Below, piece after piece: positions 22,779 to 34,514 of a DNA stretch of 64,000 nt. Every line of letters begins with the position of its first letter. Position 1 is the stretch's first letter. A program made the translations under genes and the position numbers. The notes under the pieces were generated by a model, which was not told the origin of the DNA, searched no databases, and saw only the letters and a program-made list of their open reading frames with translations. Source of the DNA: Phaonia tiefii (taxonomy: Eukaryota > Arthropoda > Insecta > Diptera > Muscidae); assembly GCA_963931995.1 (NCBI GenBank), contig OZ008368.1, positions 28,373,506-28,437,505 of the forward strand, read 5' to 3'.

Positions 22779-23370
22779 TTTGCTCCGCAAGAACGCGGAA
22801 GAATTGTTTCCATTTTTTTGCGCGACAATTCGTCGGTTGTGTTGGCGCAGCGTGAATGTCGTCGCAGATTTCCTGCACAGAAAAAAAGTCGACTGCAAAA
22901 TTTTAACAAAAAAATTGGCACTTGAAAAATCTCAGCACTCAATTATATTTTGATAAATAACGTAAAAATATCCTCGTAGATGGGTGAAATTTTACATCGA
23001 TTGAAAAATAATATTTTTCCAATAAAGAACCTACAAATATGGTAGCTGATATATGATTTTTTATATCACAGGATTTTCAATTAATATTTTGTTTGAATTT
23101 TCGAATTTTATATTTCAATAGAAAAATTATGTATACTTTTCTGTGTGGTCGTCCGACACCAACTGGAGATTGGCCACTCGCCTTGAAGAGACTGGGATAA
23201 CACAAGATCTTACCAAGGCATTAGATGGTTAAGGAGAATATTCGCCAAGAATGCGAGAACCCGTCGCCAGCAGTTTTGGCAAGAGTGATGGAAAATGCCA
23301 TAAAACGAGTCCGTATGTTCATGAACTTTGGCGGCGGCCACTTGGGCGATATCATTTTCTCAACTTGATG
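22779..23370 (+). pseudogene. mariner-like transposase remnant split by a MITE
   Basis: The N-terminal piece at about 22779-22880 reads APQERGRIVSIFLRDNSS then QRECRRRFPAQ, matching the HTH start of DUF4817-type transposases. The C-terminal piece at 23200-23368 reads KENIRQECENPSPAVLARVM and MNFGGGHLGDIIF, the usual C-terminal ending of these enzymes (GGHL-DIIF). The catalytic middle is missing. The 268-bp inverted-end repeat 22877-23144 sits between the two pieces. Confidence 0.7.
22877..23144. repeat. Small inverted-end repeat (MITE-like), copy 2
   Basis: 268-bp unit from CACAGAAAAAAAGTCGACTG to TATACTTTTCTGTG. It is a direct repeat of the split copy at 22058-22769 (shared AAATTTTAACAAAAAAATTG and TCACAGGATT-TCAATTAATA). 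Ends are short inverted repeats CACAGAAAA. Flanks suggest at most a 2-bp duplication (TG). Confidence 0.7.
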
Positions 23371-24070
23371 GAATAAATTCTAATGGATTAAAAAAAACAA
23401 ATGTCACAAGCAGAACTAAAGTTTTTCATTAATTAACAGCAAAAGAACATTGGGTGATTACTTTTGCCCCACCATTTACAAAAAGAAAACTGTGTACCCG
23501 ATGAGTTAGAAATACACAAATTGTGGAATATAACGTTCTTTAGCAATTATTTTGTCTGATCATTATTGTAGAAGCAGAAGAAATTGAGAAATTGGGTAGA
23601 GAATTAAGCACTAGTGATTTACACCACTATGGGAAAAGATCTGGTCCATTGCGATTTCACCAAATTTATATTATTATTCGATCTGCATTTGTTTTTATTA
23701 GAAGGTTTTTACTTTTTCAACGAGCTAACATATATTTGGGGTTCCTGCAAATACTGAAAAAAAAATAAACAGTCGAAACTGGAATTTCAAGTCACGTTGG
23801 CGAACAATCGTTTCGAAGATTGTGAGTCTTCTCATCAGCTCCTTAGCATTCTAGGTCAGTGACCATCTTGTTTAATTGCAGTTTTCGTTGCCGTGGCTTC
23901 TCTTCTCTTTCTCTCTCACGTGTGAACGACTGTTATTCATTACAAACACTTTTTGCTCTCCTACTTTCAAGTACTTGTGCTGAAGTTTTAAAAGCACTGC
24001 TATTTACAGAACATACATAACATCTTATTTTTGATAGTGTCCTACTTTTTCTCAGTCGTTCTCGACCACA
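23371..24070. other. Non-coding tract containing a ribozyme-like motif
   Basis: AT-rich and without genes apart from the minus-strand hammerhead-like motif annotated separately at 23787-23842. Confidence 0.5.
23787..23842 (-). ncRNA. Hammerhead-ribozyme-like motif (minus)
   Basis: Minus strand reads CTGATGA (23838-23832), directly followed by stem II GAAGA (23831-23827 strand complement) with a 7-nt loop and the pairing strand TCTTC (23819-23815), then GAAAC (23814-23810). A minimal stem III (A-U and C-G around GATT) and the cleavage-site triplet GTT follow. Stem I would be GGAG with CGCC, three of four pairs. The CUGANGA and GAAA core and five perfect stem II pairs match the hammerhead pattern; a very short stem III is described for Penelope-like element ribozymes. 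Activity is not shown. Confidence 0.6.
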
Positions 24071-25648
24071 CAGTGTATTCCAAAAATAAGTATATACGTT
24101 GTAATTTCGACGAATATGATATTTTTTCGTACTTTGCTCTTTCGCACTCCAGTTTCTATACTAGTTGTCGACACTCGGTACCATATTCGTTACAAAAGCA
24201 ATAATTTCCTTTAATAATAACATTCCAATATTGTGGTCACAAAAGTAAGTATGCGACAAGTGGTTATCCATTCGGTAATTGACTTTAATCAAGGAAGTTT
24301 CTCTTTTTATGGATTCAGATGAATCTCTACAAGCTATAAACTCCACAAAATAAGTCTGAGTAATTAAAATCAATTTTTGCTGCTTAGGCACAAAGAGGCA
24401 AAGAAATGTCTCAGGATTTGAAGGATCTGATAATAAAATTGTTCAAAGACAATAATTCTCTAATAAAAATTGGCGGCATTGTAGACAAAAGTAGTGCTAC
24501 TCTACAAAAAATACTAGAAAACTTTAAGTCTGAGGGCTCCACGAAAAATAAGCCGTGTTCGGAGCACCCGAAAGTGTTTAACAGCCAAGAAGAAAAGATT
24601 ATAGTCAGAAAAGTTACGGCAAAAATACAAGCAGAAATTGAATTAGAAGTTAGAAAATCGTGCCATTCAGAAACTATTCGCCACGTGTTGCACATACCTG
24701 GATATCGTGCCTGAAGTATTAGAAAGAAGCGATTCATTAGTCACATAAACCGTCAAGAGAGAGCAAATTTCACAAAAGGGTAAATAAACCGCCCCAAAAC
24801 GTTCTGGAACACTATTATTTTTTCTGGTGAGAAGAAAATAAGTCTTCATGGATCTGATGGCCGTGATAAAGTTTAGAGAAAGCCCAATTCGGAAATAGAG
24901 TCAAAAACCATGACCGTACTGTAAAACACGGTGGCGTTTCGGTATTAATTTGGGATGCAAGGCGCCATCCGGGGTGGAAAACTTGTATTTGTTGACGGAA
25001 TTGTGAACAAGTATTTATACCTCAATATTCTGGAAATCAATCGAATAGGATTAGAACATAGAATTAGGACACTTTCATATTTCAACATGATAATGATCCG
25101 AAGCCTACGTTTCTCATTGTGATGGAATCGCTGTTGTAACACACAAATCAACATAAAACTCCTCCTCAATCGGCAGATGTCAATCTCATAGAGTACCTTG
25201 GGGTTCACCTTGATCGCCAAATACTAAAACGGGATATAAAAGGGAGAGATGATCTCAAAAATTTTTCTGTGGAAATTCCAAGTTCTGTGACCCCGCAGTT
25301 GGTAGATTTAATGCAATTACGACGTCATGAAATTATAAAATATAGAGGATACCCTACCAAATATTGATTTCTTAAAATATGGTAAATGAATCACTTGTAT
25401 CTTCAATACAAATCAAAATATCATACGTACTACATACTAACTTTTTTGATGTTAATTTCGTTCCTTTCGAGCGTTATCCCTCAGAATTAAATACATACAC
25501 GAATCGCACTTTTTTTTTTAAATTAATATTGTATACTGCTTTTTTTTTTTGGAATAAAAATATTTTGTTGTGTTTTAAATAACTTATAGACATTTTTTAA
25601 CAAAATATATAGGGTTTACAGCTGCATACTTACTTTTGTGATACACTG
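24071..25648 (+). mobile_element. Tc1-like element with IR/DR-type ends
   Basis: Left end CAGTGTATTCCAAAAATAAG; right end is the inverse of CAGTGTATCACAAAAGTAAG. TA follows the right end (25649-25650); the left dinucleotide is CA, probably mutated. A second copy of CACAAAAGTAAGTATG lies inside the left arm (24238), as in Tc1 elements that carry paired transposase sites in long terminal repeats. The 1578-bp length is normal for the group. Confidence 0.88.
24406..25367 (+). pseudogene. Tc1-like transposase pseudogene
   Basis: The first 102 codons are open: MSQDLKDLIIKLFKDNNSLI, a paired-type HTH domain, ending in ETIRHVLHIPGYRA. Further frames give KKRFISHINRQERANFTKG, then TFWNTIIFSGEKKISLHGSD, where the first catalytic aspartate is replaced by glycine (family: FSDE). 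GKLVFVDGIVNKYLYLNIL, FQHDNDPKPT (second aspartate present) and NLIEYLG (third residue, E) follow, ending IIKYRGYPTKY-stop at 25367. At least seven stops or frameshifts show it is dead. The size of about 320 codons fits Tc1 transposases. Confidence 0.88.
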
Positions 25649-25650
25649 TA

Positions 25651-26939
25651 TGAATTAATTTTATATTATTCGATCTGCATAGGTTTTTATTAGAAGAGTT
25701 TTAGTTTTTGAACAAGGGTCTTATCTCTTCTTTATCCCTCACGACTTTTTTTTGTGATTTTTGTTTCAAAATTTCAATTAATTTTATAATTGTTTCGATT
25801 AAAATGTTTGTCAAAATTGAGTGACATATTTGATAAACTTTTTAATTAACTCAATAAATAATTGTTAATGCCATGCGAATTTTTTAATCGAAATCTATTT
25901 TGATTTTGTTCTAGATGTGAAGCCAATTATTCGGCTCTCATCGAATTGCTTTCGAATTTGTAGTTTCTACAACACGTGTTTATCGTTCCACGTAAACATG
26001 TTAAAAGTTTAGAGTTACTGTATATACAGTTTCTTGTAAACATGTTTGGGTTCATGCAAATGATTTTATATATTTATCACAACAGAAGTGTAGTTCACAA
26101 CAGAAGTGTAGTTCAATAAGTTTTCGTTTCACGTTATAACATTTCCCAAATGACGTATACTTATCTGACATTTCGTTTGCGAGTAACGTTTGAAAAGACA
26201 ACATTCAGACTTTTAACCACATACTTTTGTTTTAGAGATTTTGATGCTCCCTTTTACCAAACCAATGTGCAATAACAAATAGACTGAATGTGAGATAGTA
26301 AAAACCGAATAATAAAACTGTCCTTTAACACCAACAGTTTTGCCGCCACTATTTGTTAAGCATTAAACTAAAAGTGAAAGCGCCCACTATGCCCCTGTCA
26401 TAGCACACTCCTGGATTTTGGTTCAATGATCGATCCATATATGTGTGCATCAACATGGAATGGTACTTGCAACAATATGATTAGATAAGCGCGTTTAACC
26501 TAATGTACAAGATATGCAAGTTTTCCAGATTCAATTAGATTTACACGTAATAGTAATACAGGCGGTAGTGGTTCAAGCTCATAAAATTACACTTTATGAT
26601 TAGAACCCAAAGTAGGAGGTTGTAAATATTTTATTAAAGTACGTACTGGTTCTACTAAATCGTAGTTCTGTCGGCTGAATAAGTAACGGCGTAGGGAATT
26701 TTGTGGTATGGGAATCAGAGATGGGTACCAGTCATATGGATTGGCGTGATTCACGTGATTGAGGCGTGAACATGAGCAGGACCAAATTTTTGTCACGTGG
26801 GTGTTCGTGAACGTGAGTACCGAAGAATTCTTCGTGCTTAAGTCCGATTTTTGCATGAGTGAGTGTGCGTGATCACTATTTTCATGTGAGTCACGCATAT
26901 TTCCGAATAGTTGATATCATTTAATTTCGATTTTCTAAG
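25651..26939. other. Non-coding tract
   Basis: No gene supported. At 26713 CAGAGATGGGTACC resembles a hAT-type terminus and is followed by a cluster of TCACGTGA and CGTGAAC motifs (26745-26895), but no matching second end was found. The 103-codon minus-strand frame across it looks fortuitous. Confidence 0.4.
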
Positions 26940-26941
26940 TA

Positions 26942-27873
26942 AAGGGTCCGCCAAATAATTTTTTTTTGAAAATGGTATAAAGAAAAACTACTGAATATTT
27001 TCTCGAATTTCTTTTTTTATTTGAAAGTACAATCCTTCCGGTTAATAATGGAAAATAATTTCAATAAAATGGCTGCCTCGGCTGGCCATGCAGTAGCCTA
27101 CACGATCGGTCCAATTTTTAAGCACATTATCGATTGTGTGCAGCTGTATTTCACCAATGGCTTCACGAATATTGTCCTTTAAAGCGTCAATTGTCTCTGG
27201 CTTGTCGGCGTAACACTTATCTTTGAGGGCACCCCACAAATAATAGTCCAACGGTGTCAAATCGCAGCTCCAAGGTGGCCAAACGACATCAGCTCTGCGC
27301 CTGATAATGCGATCTTCAAAAACAGGGCGCAAAACATCGAGTGTAGCTTCGGCTTTGTGGCACGTAGCGCCGTCCTGTTGAAACCAAATGTTGCCAATAT
27401 CCTCCTCTTCAATTTTTGTGAACAAAAATTCGTGCAACATGGCCCGATAACGATCGCCATTAACTGTAACGGCCACTCCTTGCTCATTTTCGAAGAAAAA
27501 TGGCCCAATTATGCCTCTGGACCAAAATCCGCACCAAACAGTGACTCGTTTTGGGTGAATCGGCCTTTCAATGTATGCGTGCGGGTTTTCTGTGCCCCAA
27601 ATGCGACAATTTTGCTTGTTTACATCCCCGCCAAGATCAAAATGAGCTTCATCTGAAAAGATGATTTTTTTTGGGAAAATCGGCAACTTCTGTAAGTCGA
27701 TCGCAGGCCCACTTAGCGAAGCGAAAACGCATTGGTCAAACGCGCAATACACAACCATATTCGTTCAGGGGAAGGACAAAACTAATTATCTGTCAAATCA
27801 GACATGAGCTAAGTGTTACCATTGACGAAATAAGCACTAGTTGAAAAAAAAAAACGTTAGATGTCGGACCCGT
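26942..27873 (-). mobile_element. DD41D mariner-like element, second copy
   Basis: Inverted ends AAGGGTCCGCCAAATAA (left) and the inverse of AACGGGTCCGACATCTAA (right), with TA duplications at 26940-26941 and 27874-27875. The 932-bp length shows the N-terminal DNA-binding part of the transposase is gone. The ends share only GGGT with the copy at 18618, so the two belong to different subfamilies of the same group. Confidence 0.9.
27042..27758 (-). pseudogene. DD41D mariner transposase, catalytic domain
   Basis: The catalytic half is well preserved: KIIFSDEAHFDLGGDVNKQN (first Asp), VTVWCGFWSRGIIGPFFFEN, NIWFQQDGATCHKAEATLDV (second Asp) and WSCDLTPLDYYLWGALKDKC (third Asp), with 41 residues between the last two, then ENWTDRVGYC-type C terminus ending SHFIEIIFHY. 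All three catalytic aspartates are present. Upstream, the true frame reads RFRFAKWACDRLTEVADFPK and shifts at a run of eight A (about 27665-27672), so the open frame from 27758 begins in a shadow frame. The HTH domain is deleted. Therefore a defective but relatively young copy. Confidence 0.9.
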
Positions 27874-28029
27874 TATGTACTTTGTTAAACAAAGTATTTT
27901 TGGGTGGCTTCTAATATCATTTCCCCCTAACAAAGCGTCGTTATTCAAAGAACTTAAAGGAACTTTCTACAAGCGAAGGAGTTTTTATATGTTTTACATC
28001 GGGACCGATTGCAAAAGGTGGTAATAATA

Positions 28030-28830
28030 TCAGAACTTCTAAACTATAGATCTGGTTGTTTTAGAATCGAGAATTTTCCAATATGAAAGTGTTCGAAAAA
28101 TATCGCAAGCAAAACACACAAGAAAAACATTTGCAAACAAATTCGTTCCATCTCCAGAAAACCATTGGTTGTCGTTTGCATTTAGTTTGATGAATTTTTC
28201 AAAAGAATCATTCCGAAAGACCGCTGATGAAGATCTGTGGCGAGATCTGAAATAGCTATACGGTTTGCAAGGAATCATGAGGAAGCATTTTCAAAACATT
28301 TTCTTTTTTAAACAACTATATCTCTATTTATAGAGATATAGAAAATGGTCATGAGCTTGAATAATAAAATAGCAAAAGTACTAATAAAAAGGCCGAATAA
28401 ATACACAAAAATCATCCCTGATCAACGTAGAGCACGACGAAACAACAGGCAATAACAATTGCCTGTAAACATTGTGTTGTCTTTTAGACAACAACAAAAC
28501 ACATTTCTAATGGAGACCGATGGTTTTCTGGAGACGAAAAGAAGTTGTTTGCAAATGTTTTTCTTGCTAAATTTTTCGAACACTTGCATTTTGGAAAATT
28601 CTCAATTCAGATGAGGTTTCGTTTGCATTTAGTTTGATGAATTTTTCAAAAGCAGCGTTCCAAATAACCGCTGATGAAGATCTGTGGCGAGAACTGTAAT
28701 AGCTAAGCGGTTTGCCAGGAATCATGAGGATGCATTTGCAAAACATCTTCTTTTTTAAACAAGTATATCTCTATTTATAGAGATACAGCAAATGGTCTTG
28801 AGCTTGAATTATAAAATAGAAAAGTATTAT
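28030..28830. repeat. Palindrome-bearing repeat, second tandem pair
   Basis: Paralogue of 3755-4600: shares GCTGATGAAGATCTGTGGCG, TTTCGTTTGCATTTAGTTTG and GGTCATGAGCTTGAAT. Its two units each end in a palindrome (CTATATCTCTAT with a 2-nt loop at 28316-28341, and GTATATCTCTAT near 28763-28788). Confidence 0.75.
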
Positions 28831-29223
28831 ATTATTTATTTAATATTTTTCAGGGTATTTTTAAAATTTTTAATTTGAAGTTGGGCGTGGTAAAACTTTC
28901 TAAGATAGATACATACATACTTATAAATAAATATGTAGAAGTGGATAATGATTTTGTGATAAAATAAATTATTTTAATTTTATTTTTGTTTAAAAAAAAA
29001 TTAATTAAAGTAAATGCCTTATAAGGTCTTCCTCTTTGCATGCCCTCTAAGGTCTTCATTAGGCAATGGGCTAGGAAGGCCTTGCCTACCAATCTCACAC
29101 AATGTTAAAAAGAAAGGAGACGTAATGTATAGGGAAGGTCTTCCGTATTTTAAGGAAGGCCTGTTTGGTCATGATTTCAGGCCTTCCAGGTCATGACTTC
29201 CGCCGCTGGGTTGTCTTGTATAT
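28831..29223. other. Non-coding tract
   Basis: Short AT-rich stretch; several AGGTCTTC/GAAGGC motifs (29025-29190) form a small internal repeat cluster. No gene. Confidence 0.45.
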
Positions 29224-30708
29224 TTTTGGAACGATATTCCTTATCGCGCGTTGCAGGATGGGAGTTAAATGGAAAAAAGTCAACAACTTTTTTTTTTATT
29301 ATTATGCTATAATCCAGTATTATCAACTATATTACGTACTTTTAATTTGGTTTATATCTAGACTATCATATGTTGGAAAATTTCTTGTTTAATGGGAAGT
29401 TTTCTAGGTGGAGCCTGTAACCAATATTTAGTATATATTGTAGTTTTGAACCCAATAAATAGTAAATTCAGAAAAGCCAAAGTTAGAGAAGTTTAAAAAA
29501 AGAAAACTTTTTTAAATAAGTGCCTTTTCTTAAGGAAAGTAAATTTTCTCAAAAAAGATACCTATTTATATTCCTAAACAAAGTATCTTTCCTTAAAAAA
29601 AAATACCTTATCGTAAAGAAGTACATTTGCTTAAATAAAATAAATTTTCTTCAAAAAGTACCTTTTCTTAAAAATAGTATTTTTGTTTTTAAATAAGTAC
29701 GTTTTCTTAAAAAAATACATTTTCTTACAGCAAAATTGCCTTTTCTTAAAAACTACATTTTCTTTAAAGAACACATATTTTGTAAAACAAAATAACTTTT
29801 TTTGAGATAAGTTCCTACTCTTCAAAATGTACCTACCTATTCTTGAAAAAGGAACAATTCTAAAAAAAAATTCCCATTTATTAAAAAAGAAATTTTCCTC
29901 AAAAAAATACATTTTCTTATAAAAATTCATTTCCTTAAAAGTATATTTTCTTGAAATAAAATAATACCTTTTGTTATCTTGAGATAAGTAGCCTTTTTGG
30001 AAGTAAGTACTTTTACTTAAAAAAATATCTTTTTCTTAGAAAGAGTAGCACTTCTTTAAAAAGTACATGTTCCTAAAAAAAAGTACTTCTTCGTAGAAAA
30101 AATTCATACTCCTATGGGTTTTTCTTACAGAAAGTACTTCCTCTGAAAAATAGTAACTTTTCTTAAAAAAACATTAACTTTTAATAAAAGAAGTACCACT
30201 CTTTAAAAAAGGAACTTTTCGGGAAAATATAATACATATTGTTGCAAAAAGGACCTAAAAATATACTTTTTTGCGACACAAAATAAATTTTCTAAGATAA
30301 GTAGGTATCTACTAAAAGTATACTTATCCTTAAAAAAAGGACCAATTCTAAAAAAATTCCCAGTTCTTAAAAAACCTTTTCTTCAAAAACAAAAAAAAAT
30401 TTATTTTAAAAAACATAAATTTTCTTACAGAAATTCCTTTTCTTAAAAGTACATTTTCTTAAAAATAAAATAATACATTTTCTTTTCTTATCTTTTCTCT
30501 TCTTGAGATAAGTAGCCTTTTTGAAAATAAGTAAATTTTCTTAAAATAATAATCTTTTCCTAAAAAGAGTACCACTTCTTTAAAAAGTACCTGTTCTTAA
30601 AAAGAGTACTTCTTTGCAAAAAAAATCATACTCTTATTCATTCTTACAGAAAGTACTTTTTCTTAAAAATAGTACATTTTCTTAAAAAACACATTAACAT
30701 TTAAGTAG

Positions 30709-32259
30709 CGTTCACAATGGCAGCAACGAATTTGTAATTCAAGCCATCTCGTTCCCACTCACAGTATTGCATATAATGCCCTCTCATGTTTTTCGTGAAA
30801 TTGGAATTCAAATTTGTCATAGAAGTACGTTCTACTTCTACTTCAAATTGGAATTTGTTCGAATCAGTTTATTCTACTGACCGCTAAGGGCGCTCTACTT
30901 CGAATTTTGTTTTAAAACTTGAAAGTATGAATGAAAATGTAAACATTTTGTATCAAAACAAACAATTTAATAAATAATATTATCTGTAGAATCTGCCAAT
31001 AACAATAATTTCACATATAATTATAATTTTTTATTACCAAGAATACAACACTGTCGCTGGCTTTCGAACAAATCAGCTGATGCAAATGTGAAATGTGTAG
31101 TTGTTTGTAGTAAGTGTAGTTCGCTCCAATTTTATTAATAAACAAAAGAAAAAAGTTTATTAAAAGCTGACATTTTCAGGTTTATTGAAACCGTCCAAGG
31201 CCATGACATATTATGGAACATAAGTTTTTAAACATTTCTAAAGAAAAATTTGAATATATTTCTATAGAAAAATTTTAAAATATTTCTATAGAAAAATTTT
31301 AAAATATTTCTATAGAAAAATTTTAAAATATTTCTATAGAAAAATTTTAAAACTTTTCTATAGAAAAATTTTAAAACTTTTCTATAGAAAAATTTGAGAA
31401 TATTTCTATAGAATAATTTGAGAAGATTTCTATAGAAAAATTTGAAAACATTTCTATAGAACAATTTTAAAACTTTTCTAAAGAAAAATGTTAAAACATT
31501 TCTATAGAAAAATTTTAAAACTTTTCTATAGAAAAATTTGAGAATATTTCTATAGAAAAATTTGAGAAGATTTCTATAGAAAAATTTGAAAACATTTCTA
31601 TAGAACAATTTCAAAAAATTTCTAAAGAATAATTTTAAAACAATTCTATAGAAAAATTTTAAAAGATTTCTATAAAATTTTACAATTTTTCTATAGAAAA
31701 ATTTTAAAACATTTCTATAGAAAAATTTTAAAACTTTTCTATAGAAAAATTTGAGAAAATTTCTATAGAAAAATTTCAAAAAAATTTCTAAAGAATAATT
31801 TTAAAACAATTCTATAGAAAAAATTTTAAAAGATTTCTTTAAAATTTTACAATTTTCTATAGAAAAATTTTAAAACATTTCTATAGAAAAATTTTAAAAC
31901 TTTTCTAAGGAAAAATTTTAAAACATTTCTATAGAAAAATTTGACAACTTTTCTATAGAATAATTTTAAAACTCTTCTATAGAAAAATTTTAAAAATTTT
32001 CTAAAGAAAAACACTTAATACTTTTTGCTCCGGGTAGTGGTACAAATCTGAGGTCCGTGTCTCACATTTAATTTTTCTATTTTTTACTGTTTGCTTTTTC
32101 GTTTGTATTGCAATTCTCCATGGTTTTCAATCCCCAAATATGTATACTGCTGTATAATGTAAACAATGTTACCAGTCAGCTGTTTTTTCGAACTTATTCG
32201 AACAAATTTGTTGCTTGCATTGGGAACGCCTGGTGAATCTGTTGCTATCATTGTGAACG
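30709..32259. mobile_element. Inverted-end element carrying a 24-bp satellite
   Basis: Left end CGTTCACAATGGCAGCAACG and right end, inverse of CGTTCACAATGATAGCAACA, form roughly 22-bp terminal inverted repeats. The insert lies inside copy B of the AT-rich element. The middle half is the 24-bp satellite at 31225-32015. No coding sequence. The target duplication is not clear, so the superfamily is open. Confidence 0.75.
31225..32015. repeat. 24-bp satellite array
   Basis: About 33 tandem units of 24 bp, core TTTCTATAGAAAAATTTTAA, each containing the self-complementary TTTCTATAGAAA. Because 24 is divisible by three, it gives a meaningless 183-codon minus-strand frame of KFFYRN-type octapeptides. 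A few units have other lengths (for example near 31675). Confidence 0.95.
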
Positions 32260-32560
32260 AGCCTTTAATGTAAGAAATACCACGCATTAAAAAAGAACCG
32301 TTTCGGGAAAACGTAATACATATTCTTACAGAAGGACCTAAAAATATACTTTAAAAAAATACATTCTAAGAAAACTTTTTCTTAAAAAAAGTTTATCATT
32401 TTCCAAAAAGTGTCTTTTCTTCAAGATCTATTTAAATTATCGTATTTTTCAACGGGCGCCTTAGGCGTGTTGGAACTAACTAGTATATAATTTGTGGCGA
32501 ATGGGACTTTGTTGCAACCGGGTGTACCTTGACACCTCGTGTGATTTTTTTAATATTGGC

Positions 32561-34514
32561 TTGAGTATAAAACAAGTGGTTCATGTAAAAATCGTTTTAT
32601 TTTTGTGAGTAATATTTGCATTTACGCGTGATCTACCACTTGGGCTAAGATTTGTGTTTTGGAGTGTTCGGACACGTACAGTTAAATTTTATGGCGATCA
32701 TTTTTGTAGAACATTTTGACCACGGCCCCCGTCATTTTCGAGCAGTTTTTTGCGAATTTTCAAAAATAAGTAAAAATTATAGTTATACGTGACAGAGTGT
32801 TAATTTGTTCCACAAAAATGTTTATTTGAATCTTTTCTATAAAACTTCTGAACTTAGTTTGTACCTCAGAAGTAAGGAACACACAATTTTGCATGCTGAT
32901 ATGTTGCAGGATAGTTCCGAGGGGCGGAAACTTTGACCCGCCCTAAAAAAAAATTCTGATCAGATCTGGCAAAACGCCGATACACGTATATTTTTTTAGA
33001 CCTTTCTACGAGAATCCGTTGACAGAACCCCATCATTTTGAAAAAAAAACAACTAATTTTGTCTCACAGTGTAATGTGACTTAAAACTGGCACGTCAGAA
33101 GAGTCACGGCTGAATAGTTTCTAATACCAGGAGAGAAGCTCGTCTTTTAATAAAAAGAACAAAATTAAAAAATCGCCACGAACTGTAAATATAGGGTTTG
33201 AAAAAATTGTATTCTCAATTACAACAAAAATGTATATATCTCGTCATTAGGGTTGAGCAGCTGAGTGGTTATTTTCTCAGAATCGTAAATTAAGTAACTT
33301 AAGTCGATAATTAACAAATTCATTCTAACATAATGATTAAATCGGTCGACGGTTAGAAATATTTTGAACAGAAAACTAAACATTGTATAGTTTTCTGATT
33401 TTATGACTATTTTGTTAGTTGATACAACATTTCACTGCATGCATATTTTGTATATTTTATTGACTTTTGCTTACGAGTATAAACATTTGTAACTACGTTT
33501 TCATAAACAGATTTCCAGGGGCGATTTCGACTACTGATATCACTAGGTGTATCCTTATGGATGTCTACCAACCCTCTTTCTGCTGCAACCCCGCGAATTA
33601 TGTAAACATTTAAACATACGAGCATTATAATCACGTGGATGATTATGCGGCTGATGTGTGAAATTATTCTTTAAGATCATAAAATATTGTCGATGAGAAG
33701 AAGTTATAACCGCTTCTAGGGAAGTCGAATGTAAACTGTTGTCTAATCGGTTACAAATTATCGCACTCTTTGCGGGTATAATAAAAGTTATTAGTTATTA
33801 AATAAACTGTGGTGTGTTGGAGTTTTACCTCCATATAGGGGTTATTGATATTCTTTCATCATTTATTTCAGATAACTATAGCTGTAATGTCTTCTTTCCC
33901 CAATACAAAACGAAAATTACGAGTGTGTAAAGAAACCACAGATTACGGACAAAACAAAACTGTGGGCTAATAAAAGTTACTGATCAGTTACAAGTCATCA
34001 GTGTATCAGCTAATAATCAAGGGGTGTGCGTGAGGGACTCTCGGCATTTGGCTTTTTTATTTATTGTACATTTAAGGAAAATTCTATTAGCCGCTGTATA
34101 AAAATTTCAAGAGAACAAAATCTTTATTTACAAATTGTAAGTATTAAGGCTTTCTTTACAGTCATAAGACGAAACTCGTTGTTTGAACTTTCAAGCAATG
34201 ATAATAATACAAAAGAGTAATGACTTTTATTGCTTACAAATCTAATATGAAATGTTGTACAGTATTATATTGAAATTTTCAGGAGTATTTTAAAATCGTC
34301 ATTTACATAACTATTTTAGTTATGTTTTTTGATTTCTCTGTCTACAAAATAATTAAATTTATGGCATATAATATTATCCAACAAATTTAAAAAGAAAATA
34401 TATATTAGCAATATTTTAAATAACTATGTTTAAAAAGTGGCTAAAGAGCCGAATTCATTAGAATCAGGGTTCGTATTTAAGCGATTTTCTGATTTTGGCG
34501 ATTTTTTGAAAAAA
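32561..34514. other. Non-coding tract
   Basis: Nothing recognised on either strand. Frames are below 80 codons and lack domain features. Confidence 0.4.

Larger units (their letters stand above)
29224..32560 (-). mobile_element. AT-rich inverted-end element, copy B (split)
   Basis: Reverse-orientation copy of the element at 4623-6274. The TTTTGGAACGATATTCCTTA end is at 29224, the AAGAAAATGTACTT-type interior at 29510-30700 and 32285-32440, and the GGTGTACC-TTGACACC hairpin end at 32519-32540. It is interrupted by the separate inverted-end element 30709-32259. Confidence 0.75.

Noticed and set aside
31228..31779. 183-codon minus-strand frame of KFFYRN octapeptides
   Set aside because: The 24-bp satellite is a multiple of three, so it stays open by arithmetic.
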